This document shows positions 25,602 to 34,282 of a stretch of DNA of 46,599 nt, one piece after another. Below the pieces are notes generated by a model, which worked only from the letters and a program-made list of their open reading frames with translations, did not search any database and had not been told where the DNA came from. Source of the DNA: Bacteroidota bacterium (lineage in GTDB: Bacteria > Bacteroidota > Bacteroidia > Chitinophagales > Saprospiraceae); NCBI GenBank assembly GCA_017857395.1, contig JAFMDF010000039.1:1-46599 (forward strand), written 5' to 3'. The translations under genes were made by a program, and so were the position numbers. Every line of letters begins with the position of its first letter. The stretch's first letter is position 1.

Positions 25602-26282
25602 TTAATTAATTTTTCCATCTCCGACCTTCACTCTAAATGGTTTACAGAAGTACAGCACATAGTCGTAATCTGTTAGGCCTACCCCTTCAAGTTCATAAGT
25701 ATGCGCTCCTTCAAACACAGTTACTGCTCCAATTTCTAAGGCATCACTAATCGAATTAGGATTATTTGTGAGGTAAATATACAAACCAGGTAAGGCATCT
25801 GTTGCTTTATAATTATCGGCTATCTCTAAGGAAACACCGCCATTGATTTCAGTCAAGGTAAAATCTCCTTCTAAGTCATAAAAAGTAGTCGTCGCAATAA
25901 CACCAGCACGACTAGTTGGTGCTTCTACTACTACCGTTATCATGCTTACTTCTACATCCATTTCTTCTTTCAGCATGCTTCCATCCTCTAAGGTTACCTC
26001 CGCTGTAACCACAACATTCCCTTGGGTAATAGCTGTAGCCAATCCATCTTCAGTTATCGCTAAAATACTTTCATCTGAACTCCCCCAAACAACTCTTCCT
26101 TCTTCTGTATTGCCAATATTATTGGTGAAACGAGCATCAAATTGAAAAGTCTCTCCCGCAGCAATCGAAGCCGCCTGCACAGTAATTTTCAAGGTCTCCT
26201 CTACTCTGTCCATGATAATATCGTCTCCGATACAGGCACTAAATAAGAGGGTCAATAAGGTGATATAAAAGGTATTTTTCAT
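25602..26282 (-). CDS. Lipoprotein with Big2-type Ig-like domain and DM13 domain
   Basis: The 226-residue protein begins with a lipoprotein signal (LLTLLFSAC, Cys17). Residues about 30-112 are a Big2-like bacterial Ig domain: VEETLKITVQAASIAAGETFQFDARF, then WGSSDESILAITEDGLATAITQGNVVVTAEV. Residues about 120-226 match DM13: FYDLEGDFTLTEINGGVSLEIADNYKATDALPGLYIYL, then YFCKPFRVKVGDGKI with the conserved Cys. DM13 domains are proposed redox or electron-transfer modules. The downstream gene (50 nt away) is a beta-barrel protein, suggesting an envelope pair. The redox role is inferred from the domain family. Confidence 0.85.
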   Translation of the reverse strand: MKNTFYITLLTLLFSACIGDDIIMDRVEETLKITVQAASIAAGETFQFDARFTNNIGNTEEGRVVWGSSDESILAITEDGLATAITQGNVVVTAEVTLEDGSMLKEEMDVEVSMITVVVEAPTSRAGVIATTTFYDLEGDFTLTEINGGVSLEIADNYKATDALPGLYIYLTNNPNSISDALEIGAVTVFEGAHTYELEGVGLTDYDYVLYFCKPFRVKVGDGKIN

Positions 26283-26626
26283 AATCGAGTAATTTAGTGA
26301 GGTATAGGTTTTGGTTATACAATTTTATCTAAAATTCTTTGCAAAGTTATGGAAGAAGAAGGAAGAGCGTATCACAAAAAAATCACAAGCTTATAATATT
26401 TTGTAAACGATACTTTTTTTTTGTAATTTAAAAGAGGAGAAGAAGTCCCAATAGAGACAAATTTTAAAGGCATGCTTCTTTAAAGCGTAGTTTTTGAAGA
26501 TAATAGCAGACGTAAAAGTATAATATTTTAGCATGCGACAATCAAAAGAGTTAGTTGTCAATAATGCTCTATCTATATCAGTAAATTCATTCGATATTTT
26601 TTTTAAATCAAATTGAGTATTGTTAG
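26283..26626. other. Intergenic region between the DM13 lipoprotein and exonuclease genes
   Basis: This 344-nt, very AT-rich stretch lies between two minus-strand genes. It should hold the promoter of the DM13/beta-barrel pair at the left and the 3' end of the exonuclease transcript at the right. I see no ORF, RNA gene or strong hairpin. Confidence 0.45.
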
Positions 26627-28045
26627 TTATTCATCAAAAGTAGTATCATTTTTAGCTATAATGGGAATGACCTTTGCCCGATGCTTTCCTGCTAAAAAAC
26701 GCTGGATAATTTTAGCCGTTTCGGCATTGCCTTGAATAGGTTTAATGACGTCTCGTAAAGCATATTCGTCGCTAATTTCTTCCGTTTCAATATAACCATA
26801 CCCACAATAATGTCCTTGTTCTACCAGAACAACCGCTTTTTCAGTTTCTGTTCGACCAGTATCAATAACAAAAAAATCTTCTTCAAAAACGGTTAAAAGA
26901 TAAGCGATAGCTTCTTCTACTCTTTCATTATAAACTTCAGGCGTTTCTTTTCCCAAACAAGACCCAAGACATTTTTTTACATGATAATTAAAACAAGGTT
27001 TATTGCCAGCTTCGATATTACAATGATAGGCACATAATTCAAAAGCAGTTAAAGCTCTTGCCAGATAGCCTTTCGCACTAGCTATTTTAGGGTATTCCGC
27101 TACTACTTTCATAGACTTTCTCACCTTGGCAGTTGGCTTAGCAATATCTAAACAATTATATCCTTCTTCATTGATATATTGATGAACGACATACGGAAAA
27201 TCTCGTAGTCGTTGGGCACGATTCACAGGCGGGCGCAGTCGTTTGATTTCATAAGATTCATGGAGCAAAGCAATCAATTCACTTCCTGTTTTTTCGTAAG
27301 AAATATCTGCTACTAATTTTTGTAACTTGCTAGCTTTTGGCGTTGTTTTAGCAAAATGTTCCATTACTCTTTTCTTGATATTAATACTCTTTCCAACATA
27401 AACGACCTCTTTATTAATATCATAGAAATAATAAACACCTGCTACTTCTGGCAAAGCATGTAATTGTTCCAAAGTTATATCCACTGGCAATCTAGATTCT
27501 TTAACTCCTAGATTGACCATATCTTTCATTTCTTGCTCACTTTCCTCTTTCGCTAGAATTTTTTCAAATAGTATAATGGTTGCTTCCACATCTCCCATCG
27601 CCCTATGTCGATTGCGAATAGGGATTTTAAAATGACGAATTAAATTATCTAAACTATAAGATGGTAAGCCTGGAAAAGTGTTTCTGGCCAATCGAACCGT
27701 ACACAATTGCCTTCGGCTATAAGTAAAACCCAATCTCTTAAATTCTTCTCTAATAAAACCATAATCAAAGCGAACATTATGTGCCACAAAAACAGCTTTT
27801 TCTGTCATCTGCACAATCTTCTTTGCTACCTCATAGAATTTAGGTGCGCCCTCCACCATATCTTGGGTAATACCTGTCAAACGAGTAATCCCAAAAGGAA
27901 TAATTGTTTCTGGATTAATCAGTGTTTCATAACTATCTATGACTTTTTCCCCATCGTGCAAGGCAATAGCAATTTCAGTAATCCGATCTCGATTAGGTCG
28001 ACCTCCCGTTGTTTCTATATCAACTATCGCATATAATTTTGACAT
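26627..28045 (-). CDS. DEDD exonuclease fused to a UvrC-like GIY-YIG nuclease domain
   Basis: The 472-residue protein joins two nucleases. Residues about 5-170 are a DnaQ/epsilon-type 3'-5' exonuclease: VDIETTGGRP (ExoI), VAHNVRFDYGFI (ExoII) and HRAMGDVEAT (ExoIII, DEDDh type with H). Residues about 195-285 are a UvrC-type GIY-YIG domain: LPEVAGVYYFYDINKEVVYVGKSINIKKRVMEHF. The C-terminal part has a CAYHCNIEAGNKPCFNYHVKKCLGSC cysteine cluster as in UvrC/Cho. Such fusions are known in Bacteroidota and Actinobacteria and are probably repair enzymes. All DEDD acidic residues appear present. The gene is monocistronic. Confidence 0.93.
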   Translation of the reverse strand: MSKLYAIVDIETTGGRPNRDRITEIAIALHDGEKVIDSYETLINPETIIPFGITRLTGITQDMVEGAPKFYEVAKKIVQMTEKAVFVAHNVRFDYGFIREEFKRLGFTYSRRQLCTVRLARNTFPGLPSYSLDNLIRHFKIPIRNRHRAMGDVEATIILFEKILAKEESEQEMKDMVNLGVKESRLPVDITLEQLHALPEVAGVYYFYDINKEVVYVGKSINIKKRVMEHFAKTTPKASKLQKLVADISYEKTGSELIALLHESYEIKRLRPPVNRAQRLRDFPYVVHQYINEEGYNCLDIAKPTAKVRKSMKVVAEYPKIASAKGYLARALTAFELCAYHCNIEAGNKPCFNYHVKKCLGSCLGKETPEVYNERVEEAIAYLLTVFEEDFFVIDTGRTETEKAVVLVEQGHYCGYGYIETEEISDEYALRDVIKPIQGNAETAKIIQRFLAGKHRAKVIPIIAKNDTTFDE

Positions 28046-28386
28046 TCCTCGATTGATTTTCTATTCGTCCAAAAAACAAAGATACTAGACTTCTTTATAA
28101 ATAATAAAAAAAATGTTTATTAAAATACGAATAACTATTTTTTGTTTAATAAAGGACAAAGTAATGAGGTCATAAGATTAATGAGTTTATAAGACGCACG
28201 CTCTTTTACTCCACGCCTCATTAAAATTAACACTTCTGCCATTATCCGCTATTTTTTATCACTAAAGCATACCAATCAATCTTTAATAGCATAGTATTTT
28301 TACGGCAAAACAAACACTTACCAACGGAAGCAATGAAGTTAATTTGTTGCTTCCATTTTTCACCTTCATCTAATTATAGAGACAAA
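28046..28386. other. Intergenic divergent region
   Basis: This 341-nt AT-rich region lies between the exonuclease gene (minus) and the barrel gene (plus). Words such as AATGAG, TTATAAG and GCCTCATTA occur at about 28160-28225, partly complementary to each other and to the 24628-24674 palindrome. No gene is seen. Confidence 0.45.
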
Positions 28387-29118
28387 ATGATTACCAAAAC
28401 CGATGTCAAAAAAGGCCTTCTCCTTTTATTTTTTTGCGCCTTATGCTTCACTCAAATTTTTAGTCAACTTCACAGTCAACGACTTCACTTAGATGTTCGA
28501 GCAGGAATCACAACAGGTAGTCCAATTATTCTAAAAGATATTCCATCTGGTGCTACAGGTAAGCCTGGTTTAGGACTTAATGCAGGACTAGAATTGACTT
28601 ATCTTTTTCATCCTAAATTCTCTGTAAGCATTGGTGGCGCTTATGCTAAAAAAGGTAGTAGTTTTACTTCTCCTGTTAGCGGAAAATACGATGCGACTAG
28701 AGGTGTCTTTGGAGAACGGTTTCCTTTCCCTTTACGAGTCAATTATACAGGAACAGTAGAAGCTGGCTTTGACATGACCTATTTAGATTTCCCTATCCTA
28801 GCCAATATCCATTTGAAAAAATGGTGGATTGGTTTGGGGTATCAATATTCTATGATGTTAGAAGGTAGCTTAGATGGTTCCGTTGATATAAAAGCACTTT
28901 TATTAAAATTTAATGACCGAGCTTTCGATGAATCTAGTAATATCAAAGATTACGACCATTCCATCATTTTAAAAATTGGTCGGCAATTGACCAATCGATT
29001 TAGTATTGCTACCGATTTTACCGTTAGTGGCCAACAATTAATGATAGAAATGGAAGAAGGATTTAGCAATCCGAGAAATGTATTTATTAATGTATTGGTT
29101 GGATTTAAATTGTTTTAG
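28387..29118 (+). CDS. Outer-membrane beta-barrel protein (PorT-like)
   Basis: I take the ATG at 28387 (MITKTDVKKGLLLLFFCAL), giving a signal peptide and 243 residues. The frame is open to an earlier ATG at 28333, but that adds 18 residues before the signal. The mature protein has an outer-membrane barrel pattern: LDVRAGITTGSPI, LGLNAGLELTYLFHPKFSVSIGGAYAKKGSSF, YLDFPILANIHLKKWWIGLGYQYSMMLEG and the final NVFINVLVGFKLF with a terminal Phe. This is the PorT/outer-membrane beta-barrel family of Bacteroidota, of mixed function. No specific role can be given. The palindrome at 29152-29182 follows. Confidence 0.8.
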   Translation: MITKTDVKKGLLLLFFCALCFTQIFSQLHSQRLHLDVRAGITTGSPIILKDIPSGATGKPGLGLNAGLELTYLFHPKFSVSIGGAYAKKGSSFTSPVSGKYDATRGVFGERFPFPLRVNYTGTVEAGFDMTYLDFPILANIHLKKWWIGLGYQYSMMLEGSLDGSVDIKALLLKFNDRAFDESSNIKDYDHSIILKIGRQLTNRFSIATDFTVSGQQLMIEMEEGFSNPRNVFINVLVGFKLF

Positions 29119-29151
29119 TAGTAGGTCTCTTGAATGTTGCGATGTTGCGGT

Positions 29152-29182
29152 GTTGCGATGTTGGGAGACACAACATCGCAAC
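29152..29182. repeat. Inverted repeat of the GATGTTG-word family
   Basis: GTTGCGATGTTG (29152-29163) pairs perfectly with CAACATCGCAAC (29171-29182). The left side is preceded by direct repeats of GATGTTGCG from about 29134. The same word set appears at 36360-36406 inside the rsgA 5' region. Confidence 0.75.
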
Positions 29183-29313
29183 ATGGCAACAAAAGCACCA
29201 ACTCTTAAAACATTGTTAATTTTGGGTATTTCTACTAAAATCAATAGATATTGCGGTGACTTGCAAAAAAGCAAGCGTCCAATTGGTACAAATAAATAAA
29301 AATACCTTCACTT

Positions 29314-29814
29314 ATGAAATTTATAAAACCTATTCTAGTCCTTTGCTGTTCGCTCCTATTGACAACTGCCTTTGCGCAGACTAAAACCTTACCTGATGTT
29401 ACGGTCAAAACCTTAAAAGGGGCTGCCAAAAATATGCAAGACTTTGGGAAAGATGGCAAGATTACCGTTATTAGTTTCTGGGCAACTTGGTGTGCACCTT
29501 GTAAAAAAGAATTAGATGCTATCGCTGATGTTTATGAAGATTGGCAAGCAGCTTATGACATGGAGTTAGTAGCAGTTTCCATTGATACGAGAAGAGCAAT
29601 TGCGACTGTTCCCGCAATGGTCGCAGCCAAAGGTTGGGAGTATACCGTATTAACGGGGAAAGCGACCGAATTACAAAATGCTTTTAACTTTCAAACGATT
29701 CCACAAACTTTTTTAATTGACCAGCAGGGTAATATTGTTTATCATCATAATGGTTATGTGCCTGGAGATGAATTTGAATTAGAAGAGAAAATTAAAACCT
29801 TGGCTAAGAAATAG
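29314..29814 (+). CDS. TlpA-family thioredoxin-like protein, secreted
   Basis: The 166-residue protein has a signal peptide (MKFIKPILVLCCSLLLTTAFA). The redox motif CAPC lies in ISFWATWCAPCKKELDAIADV, followed by the cis-Pro segment FQTIPQTFLIDQQGNIVYHHNGYV. The family (TlpA/ResA) handles disulphides and cytochrome c maturation outside the cytoplasm. It may accept electrons from the DsbD encoded 17 kb away, but this is only a family-based guess. It lies 195 nt after the beta-barrel gene in the same direction and has its own strong terminator. Confidence 0.92.
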   Translation: MKFIKPILVLCCSLLLTTAFAQTKTLPDVTVKTLKGAAKNMQDFGKDGKITVISFWATWCAPCKKELDAIADVYEDWQAAYDMELVAVSIDTRRAIATVPAMVAAKGWEYTVLTGKATELQNAFNFQTIPQTFLIDQQGNIVYHHNGYVPGDEFELEEKIKTLAKK

Positions 29815-29840
29815 GATTTGCTTATTTAAATCCATATTAT

Positions 29841-29876
29841 AAAAGGGCAACGAAATTACTTTCGTTGCCCTTTTTA
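29841..29876 (+). terminator. Intrinsic terminator of the TlpA-like gene, bidirectional
   Basis: AAAAGGGCAACGAAA (29841-29855) pairs perfectly with TTTCGTTGCCCTTTT (29860-29874) around TTAC, followed by T. The A run on the left gives a T run for the minus-strand RNase G/E transcript, which ends at 29950. Confidence 0.92.
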
Positions 29877-29949
29877 TATAATAAAAGATATTTGATTTCT
29901 ACAATATATATATTCTAGAATCCCTGTATTCTAAATCAAATACCGCCTT

Positions 29950-31506
29950 TTAACTATTCAATCGAATCTCATCATCGTTCCCATCAAAAAACTTATACTG
30001 GTTGATGTGAAAATCTTCGTCTGCCGTGATACTAATCCACTTATAGTATTTTTTGTACCATTTCACAGGAAAACTATTCCATAACCCTTTTTTCAAATAA
30101 GAACAGACATAAGGGTGCGCCTTAATAAGAATCTTAGAATTTGGTCGAGATTGAATAATAAATTCTAAATCTCGCTCAATATCATCCGTTAATAGAATGG
30201 TCGCATTCACTTTTCCAGAACCGTTACAAACTGGGCAGACCTCCGCTGTATTAATCTTTACCTCTGGTCGAACACGCTGACGAGTAATTTGCATCAAACC
30301 AAATTTACTCAAAGGTAAAATGGTATGTTGCGCTCGGTCTTTTTTCATCGCATCTCGAACTGCCTTTAGTAACATCTTTCTATGCTCTGCATTTCGCATA
30401 TCAATGAAATCAACGATAATGATTCCACCAATATCTCTTAAACGTAATTGACGTGCAATCTCGTCTGCTGCCTCTAAGTTCACCTTAAAAACAGCCTCCT
30501 CTTGGTTAGAACTAGGTGTTTTAGGACCACTATTCACATCTACTACGTGCATTGCTTCCGTATGCTCAATTACTAAGTAAGCACCACTTGCCATGGTAGC
30601 GGTTTTTCCGAAAGAAGCTTTTATCTGTCGAGAAATTCCATACGTATCAAAAATAGGTTTATTGGATTTGTGATAATTTACAATCTTTACGGCGTCAGGA
30701 GCGATAGACCCAAGAAAATGTTTGATATTATCATACAGTTCTCTGTCATTCACCACAATTCTGTTAAAAGAGTCACTTAGCACGTCCCGCAAAATACTTG
30801 AGGCCTTATCCAATTCACTCAATAATTTCATTGGTGGTTGGTTATTTTGCATTTGGGCGTAAATATCCTCCCACTTACTCACCATCAATCTCAATTCCTC
30901 GTGCAAATCTGCTACCTTCTTCCCTTCTGCAGCAGTCCGAATAATTAAACCAAAATTCTTAGGTTTAATACTTTCGCCTAACATTTGTAGCCGTTTTCGT
31001 TCCTCTGTATTCCCTAATTTCTTAGAAACGGCTACAATATTAGAGAAAGGGGTTAAAACTAGATACCGACCAGGAATGGTAATCTCACAACTCAATCTAG
31101 GGCCTTTAGTAGAAATCGGTTCTTTTAAAATCTGTACTAAAAGTGGCTGTCTTTTCTTTAAAACTTGGTCAACTTTACCTGTTTTAAGAATTTCTGGCTC
31201 AAATTTAAAATTGTCCAGCATAGGAGTCGTTAGACCACCCGAAACGGAACCATTCGTGTATTTAATGAGTGATTTTAACTTTGGACCAAGGTCGGTATAA
31301 TGTAGGAAGGCATCTTTTTTGTGACCAATATCCACAAAGACGGCATTCAATCCGGGCATGAGTTTTCTAACCTTGCCGAGAAAAATATCGCCAACGGTAA
31401 AATTATTATTGGTTTTCTGAAAATGTAGTTCTACTAATTTAGAGTTTTCCAATAACGCAATTTCTACTTCTGTAGGAGTAGAATTAATAATAAGTTCTTT
31501 TTCCAC
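29950..31506 (-). CDS. rng: Ribonuclease G/E family
   Basis: The 518-residue protein is of RNase G length, with no long C-terminal scaffold as in RNase E. It has an S1-like region (GDIFLGKVRKLMPGLNAVFVDIGHKKDAFLHYTDLG) and the catalytic core IIIVDFIDMRNAEHRKML with the metal-binding Asp pair. The zinc-link cysteines appear in VCPVCNGSGKV. It processes rRNA and mRNA at single-stranded AU-rich sites. In Bacteroidota rng often lies near HU and mutY. Here HU is 2 kb upstream, after a TPR gene and a tiny ribosomal protein gene, and mutY is about 7 kb away across inserted genes. It has no signal peptide and is cytoplasmic. Confidence 0.95.
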   Translation of the reverse strand: MEKELIINSTPTEVEIALLENSKLVELHFQKTNNNFTVGDIFLGKVRKLMPGLNAVFVDIGHKKDAFLHYTDLGPKLKSLIKYTNGSVSGGLTTPMLDNFKFEPEILKTGKVDQVLKKRQPLLVQILKEPISTKGPRLSCEITIPGRYLVLTPFSNIVAVSKKLGNTEERKRLQMLGESIKPKNFGLIIRTAAEGKKVADLHEELRLMVSKWEDIYAQMQNNQPPMKLLSELDKASSILRDVLSDSFNRIVVNDRELYDNIKHFLGSIAPDAVKIVNYHKSNKPIFDTYGISRQIKASFGKTATMASGAYLVIEHTEAMHVVDVNSGPKTPSSNQEEAVFKVNLEAADEIARQLRLRDIGGIIIVDFIDMRNAEHRKMLLKAVRDAMKKDRAQHTILPLSKFGLMQITRQRVRPEVKINTAEVCPVCNGSGKVNATILLTDDIERDLEFIIQSRPNSKILIKAHPYVCSYLKKGLWNSFPVKWYKKYYKWISITADEDFHINQYKFFDGNDDEIRLNS

Positions 31507-32049
31507 AATAGGTAACTTTGTAGCTGTACCTGATTTAAAAGGAATTTGTTAGGACTAATTTTTCCAACAGTTTTTTAAGATGCCTACGCCCAATAAGCGA
31601 GAGAGCTTGCTTCAACTAACGGCAAACTAATTTCATTTGGATTACTGCTATTAATGAACTGTCAAACAAATCACTTTTGAAAAGTGGATTTATGAAAAAC
31701 TCAGGAGAGCGAAAAAAATGCTAAGAACTGGAGTGTTTATATTTTTAATAGTAGGTTTTTAAAAGAACCTCGTAACTTCATCAGTCGCCATTAGTAATAG
31801 CTTAACTGTTTATTATTCATCTTTATCTTATTGCTTACGTATCAGCCTTTTTAAAGGATAGTTAATCAGATGGATTACTAAGAAATGTAGATAGCACAAA
31901 ATACTTAAGTCTACTTCCATTCAATAGAAATGACCTTTAAATTAGTTAGTTAACTAATTAAATCTACTGGAGTTAGTAATTTTTTATTCACATCACATTA
32001 TTATACTCCTCCTAGTTCTTTTATCCCGAGTTGTTTTATCTTAACAAAA
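31507..32049. other. Gene-free region upstream of rng
   Basis: This 540-nt AT-rich region lies before the rng start and after the bS22-like transcript. I see no ORF above 50 codons with protein-like composition and no RNA gene. It should contain the rng promoter. Short inverted words exist, but no strong hairpin. Confidence 0.4.
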
Positions 32050-32110
32050 TATGAAATCTATAATTTTTCTTCACGAATAGTCATTCTAAAGAAAAATCAT
32101 AAATTTCATA
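32050..32110 (-). terminator. Hairpin downstream of the bS22-like gene
   Basis: The 22-nt arms at 32050-32071 (TATGAAATCTATAATTTTTC and two more bases) and 32089-32110 pair with two mismatches. On the minus strand the stem is followed by TTTTG. It lies about 50 nt after the stop codon of the small ribosomal protein, so it is a plausible terminator. Confidence 0.55.
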
Positions 32111-32160
32111 CCTTGAGATATTCAATAAACCCACTGATACCAAGTAAGATGGTTTATATT

Positions 32161-32256
32161 TTATCGGTTCTTCTTCTTATGTCTATTCTTGCGCAGACGC
32201 TTTTTACGTTTGTGAGTCGCAATCTTATGTCTCTTTCTCTTTTTACCACAAGGCAT
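32161..32256 (-). CDS. Tiny basic ribosomal protein, bS22-like (AURKAIP1/COX24 domain)
   Basis: This 31-residue ORF was translated from the raw sequence. It starts ATG at 32256 and ends TAA at 32161. The protein begins MPCGKKRKRHKIATHKRKKR and has 19 Lys/Arg in total. The pattern MPxGKKRKRHKxATHKRKKR matches the short AURKAIP1/COX24-domain proteins annotated in Bacteroidota, related to bS22 and mitochondrial mS38 of the small ribosomal subunit. It differs from the form I remember by Cys for Ser at position 3. It lies between rng and a TPR gene. Its role as a ribosomal protein is inferred from the family. Confidence 0.9.
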   Translation of the reverse strand: MPCGKKRKRHKIATHKRKKRLRKNRHKKKNR

Positions 32257-32395
32257 GTTAAAAATGTTTTTATAAGTTTAATAAAATTATTTTCAGTATA
32301 TAATAAGCGCAATTTTCAAAATTTAAAATTGCTTTATTTTCTATTCTTTACTCGACTATTTAAGATTATAGGTTTCTTTCATCCTTCAATCCTTA

Positions 32396-33172
32396 TTATT
32401 GACATTTCTTCAGAAATAAGGCTGCTTTTTCTTGATTACCTGTTTCTGAGTAAACTTGCGCCAATAAACAATTAGCCGTTCTATTTTCAGGCTCGATTTC
32501 TACAGCTCTTCCTAATCGTTGAATCGCCTTGTCGTATTGTCCTGTTTGGATAGCCAATCTGCCTAAATTTGTTAACACCAATGGATTGTCTGGATTGTCT
32601 TTATTCAGATTAATCAATTGCAAAATACCTTTCATTGGATTATCCTGTGGTGGATATTCGACATAACATAAAGCTAAATTGACTTTATGTTGAATATCCT
32701 CAGGGTCTAAAGATATAGCATTCTCAAAAGCTCCTATTGCTTTTCCTAAAGCATAATCTTTCACTTTCTTTTCGCTTTTACTTTTAAAAGCGGATGCAAA
32801 AGTTGTTCCTACTATAGACCAAGCAATTGGCGTATTTTCTATCTCTGCTACTTTTTCTGCATAAAAACCAGCAATATGTGGTTGTTTGTACTCAAACCAT
32901 TTACCAGATAGTCGCTTTAGCAATTCTTGCTTATTTGACTCATTTTCACTTCCTTCAATTTCTTTTTCTAAAGTAATCAAATAAGATTTTTGGTCACTTG
33001 TTAATTCAGCTTGTACATCTCGAATGAGGTTATTAATATCCGTCACTTCTGATGACATTGCTCGTTTACTTTCAATACCAGCAAGATTTTTTGGAATTGG
33101 ACTAAATCCAAAATATAATAAACAAAACAAAAATAGTCCGACTGTTAGTACACCTATTTGTAATTTGGACAT
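32396..33172 (-). CDS. Membrane-anchored TPR protein
   Basis: The 258-residue protein has one N-terminal membrane segment (LQIGVLTVGLFLFCLLYFGF), probably an uncleaved anchor, then helices up to about 120. TPR repeats follow at about 137-256: GKAIGAFENAISLDPEDIQHKVNLALCYVE, PLVLTNLGRLAIQTGQYDKAIQRLGRAVEIEPEN, and TANCLLAQVYSETGNQEKAALFLKKC. In Bacteroidota a TPR protein is often found beside HU and rng, and this fits. TPR proteins scaffold complexes. No specific partner is shown. The HU gene lies 336 nt upstream in the same direction. Confidence 0.85.
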   Translation of the reverse strand: MSKLQIGVLTVGLFLFCLLYFGFSPIPKNLAGIESKRAMSSEVTDINNLIRDVQAELTSDQKSYLITLEKEIEGSENESNKQELLKRLSGKWFEYKQPHIAGFYAEKVAEIENTPIAWSIVGTTFASAFKSKSEKKVKDYALGKAIGAFENAISLDPEDIQHKVNLALCYVEYPPQDNPMKGILQLINLNKDNPDNPLVLTNLGRLAIQTGQYDKAIQRLGRAVEIEPENRTANCLLAQVYSETGNQEKAALFLKKCQ

Positions 33173-33507
33173 CTATTTATTGAAATTTATTAAGTGCCAA
33201 AAATGCGAGTGCAAAAGTACGAAAGTTTTATATTAATTACAGGAAAATGGAGGTAGTAATTAATAAGAATATACAAAAGAAGCTAGATATAATAAAAAAG
33301 AGCGAGGTAAGTAGCAATAATAAAGTGGATTTGATAAGTGCTACTGCGAAAACGCATCGCACTTATCAAAATCCGAATTAAATTAGCGAAAGGAATAATC
33401 GTAATAATACTGTCAGTTGAAAACTTTTAAAGGAAGCTTTTTGTGTTCCTAATTATTTGCATAACTATTTATACAAAATCCCCTTTTTAAAAGTTGATGA
33501 ACAGGTA

Positions 33508-33816
33508 TTATTCTGAGTCGTTACTTGGCAATGAAGTTACATTTCCTTTTACTTGTTCTACAAAAACCTTTGCGGGTTTAAAAGAAGGAATGAAATGCTC
33601 AGGTATTTCGATGGCAACGTTTTTCTTGATATGGCGTCCAATTTTCTTAGCTCGTTTCTTCACGACAAAAGAGCCAAAGCCTCGAATGTAAACATTTTCA
33701 CCGTCGGTTAAGGTATCCTTTACTTCCTTGAAGAAAGTCTCTAAAGTAACCAATACATCGACCTTAGCGATGCCTGTCTTCTCTGAAATCGCTGTTACTA
33801 AGTCAGCTTTTCTCAT
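33508..33816 (-). CDS. HU/IHF-family DNA-binding protein
   Basis: The 102-residue protein starts MRKADLVTAISEKTGIAKVDV and contains the dimer core and strand VYIRGFGSFVVKKRAKKIGRHIKKNVAIEIPEHFIPSFKPAKVF, with the FG-F and the proline-tipped arm region. It bends and compacts DNA as a dimer. The C-terminal extension (about 10 residues, NVTSLPSNDSE) is short. It lies upstream of the TPR and bS22-like genes, a neighbourhood typical for Bacteroidota. HU versus IHF cannot be told from the sequence. Confidence 0.95.
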   Translation of the reverse strand: MRKADLVTAISEKTGIAKVDVLVTLETFFKEVKDTLTDGENVYIRGFGSFVVKKRAKKIGRHIKKNVAIEIPEHFIPSFKPAKVFVEQVKGNVTSLPSNDSE

Positions 33817-34282
33817 ATTAAGGACTGGTTTATAATAAGTTATGAATATTTTTTATTTTACTTAACGCGCGGCAAATTTCGTTTTTTTTTTTATTAATTG
33901 AAAGATTTTCCAATTTTATTTTGCCGCAAAGTCATAATTAAGTTGATTATCGCAGTTTTTTTGTGTTTGATAATCAGTTAATTATGTTTTTCTTCCATAA
34001 AGTCTCCATTTTTCAATGAATTTTTAAGCATAAGTCATTACGTGTATTCTTTTTATGGAATGTGTTGTATTACGGATGCAATCACCGACAGGTTACCTTT
34101 TAATGCGATGCTTTAGTTACCTTTGCAAAAAAAGTAGCTGATTTTTAGTAGAAAAATCTAAATCCTAGTTAATATTACCAATAGCTTTATCTATAATTGC
34201 AGTAAAATTTATTGAATAAGCAAATGAATAGATGAGTGAATGGAACACTTAAGAAATAAATTAACTCATACAAAATAAATTT
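33817..34282. other. Intergenic divergent region between HU and yicC
   Basis: This 466-nt AT-rich region separates divergent genes and should contain two promoters. A T10 tract lies at about 33882-33892. I see no ORF, RNA gene or strong palindrome of the repeat families described here. Confidence 0.45.

Noticed and set aside
28333-28386. Upstream start for the beta-barrel gene
   Set aside because: The extra 18 residues precede a clear signal peptide starting at 28387 and do not look like part of it.
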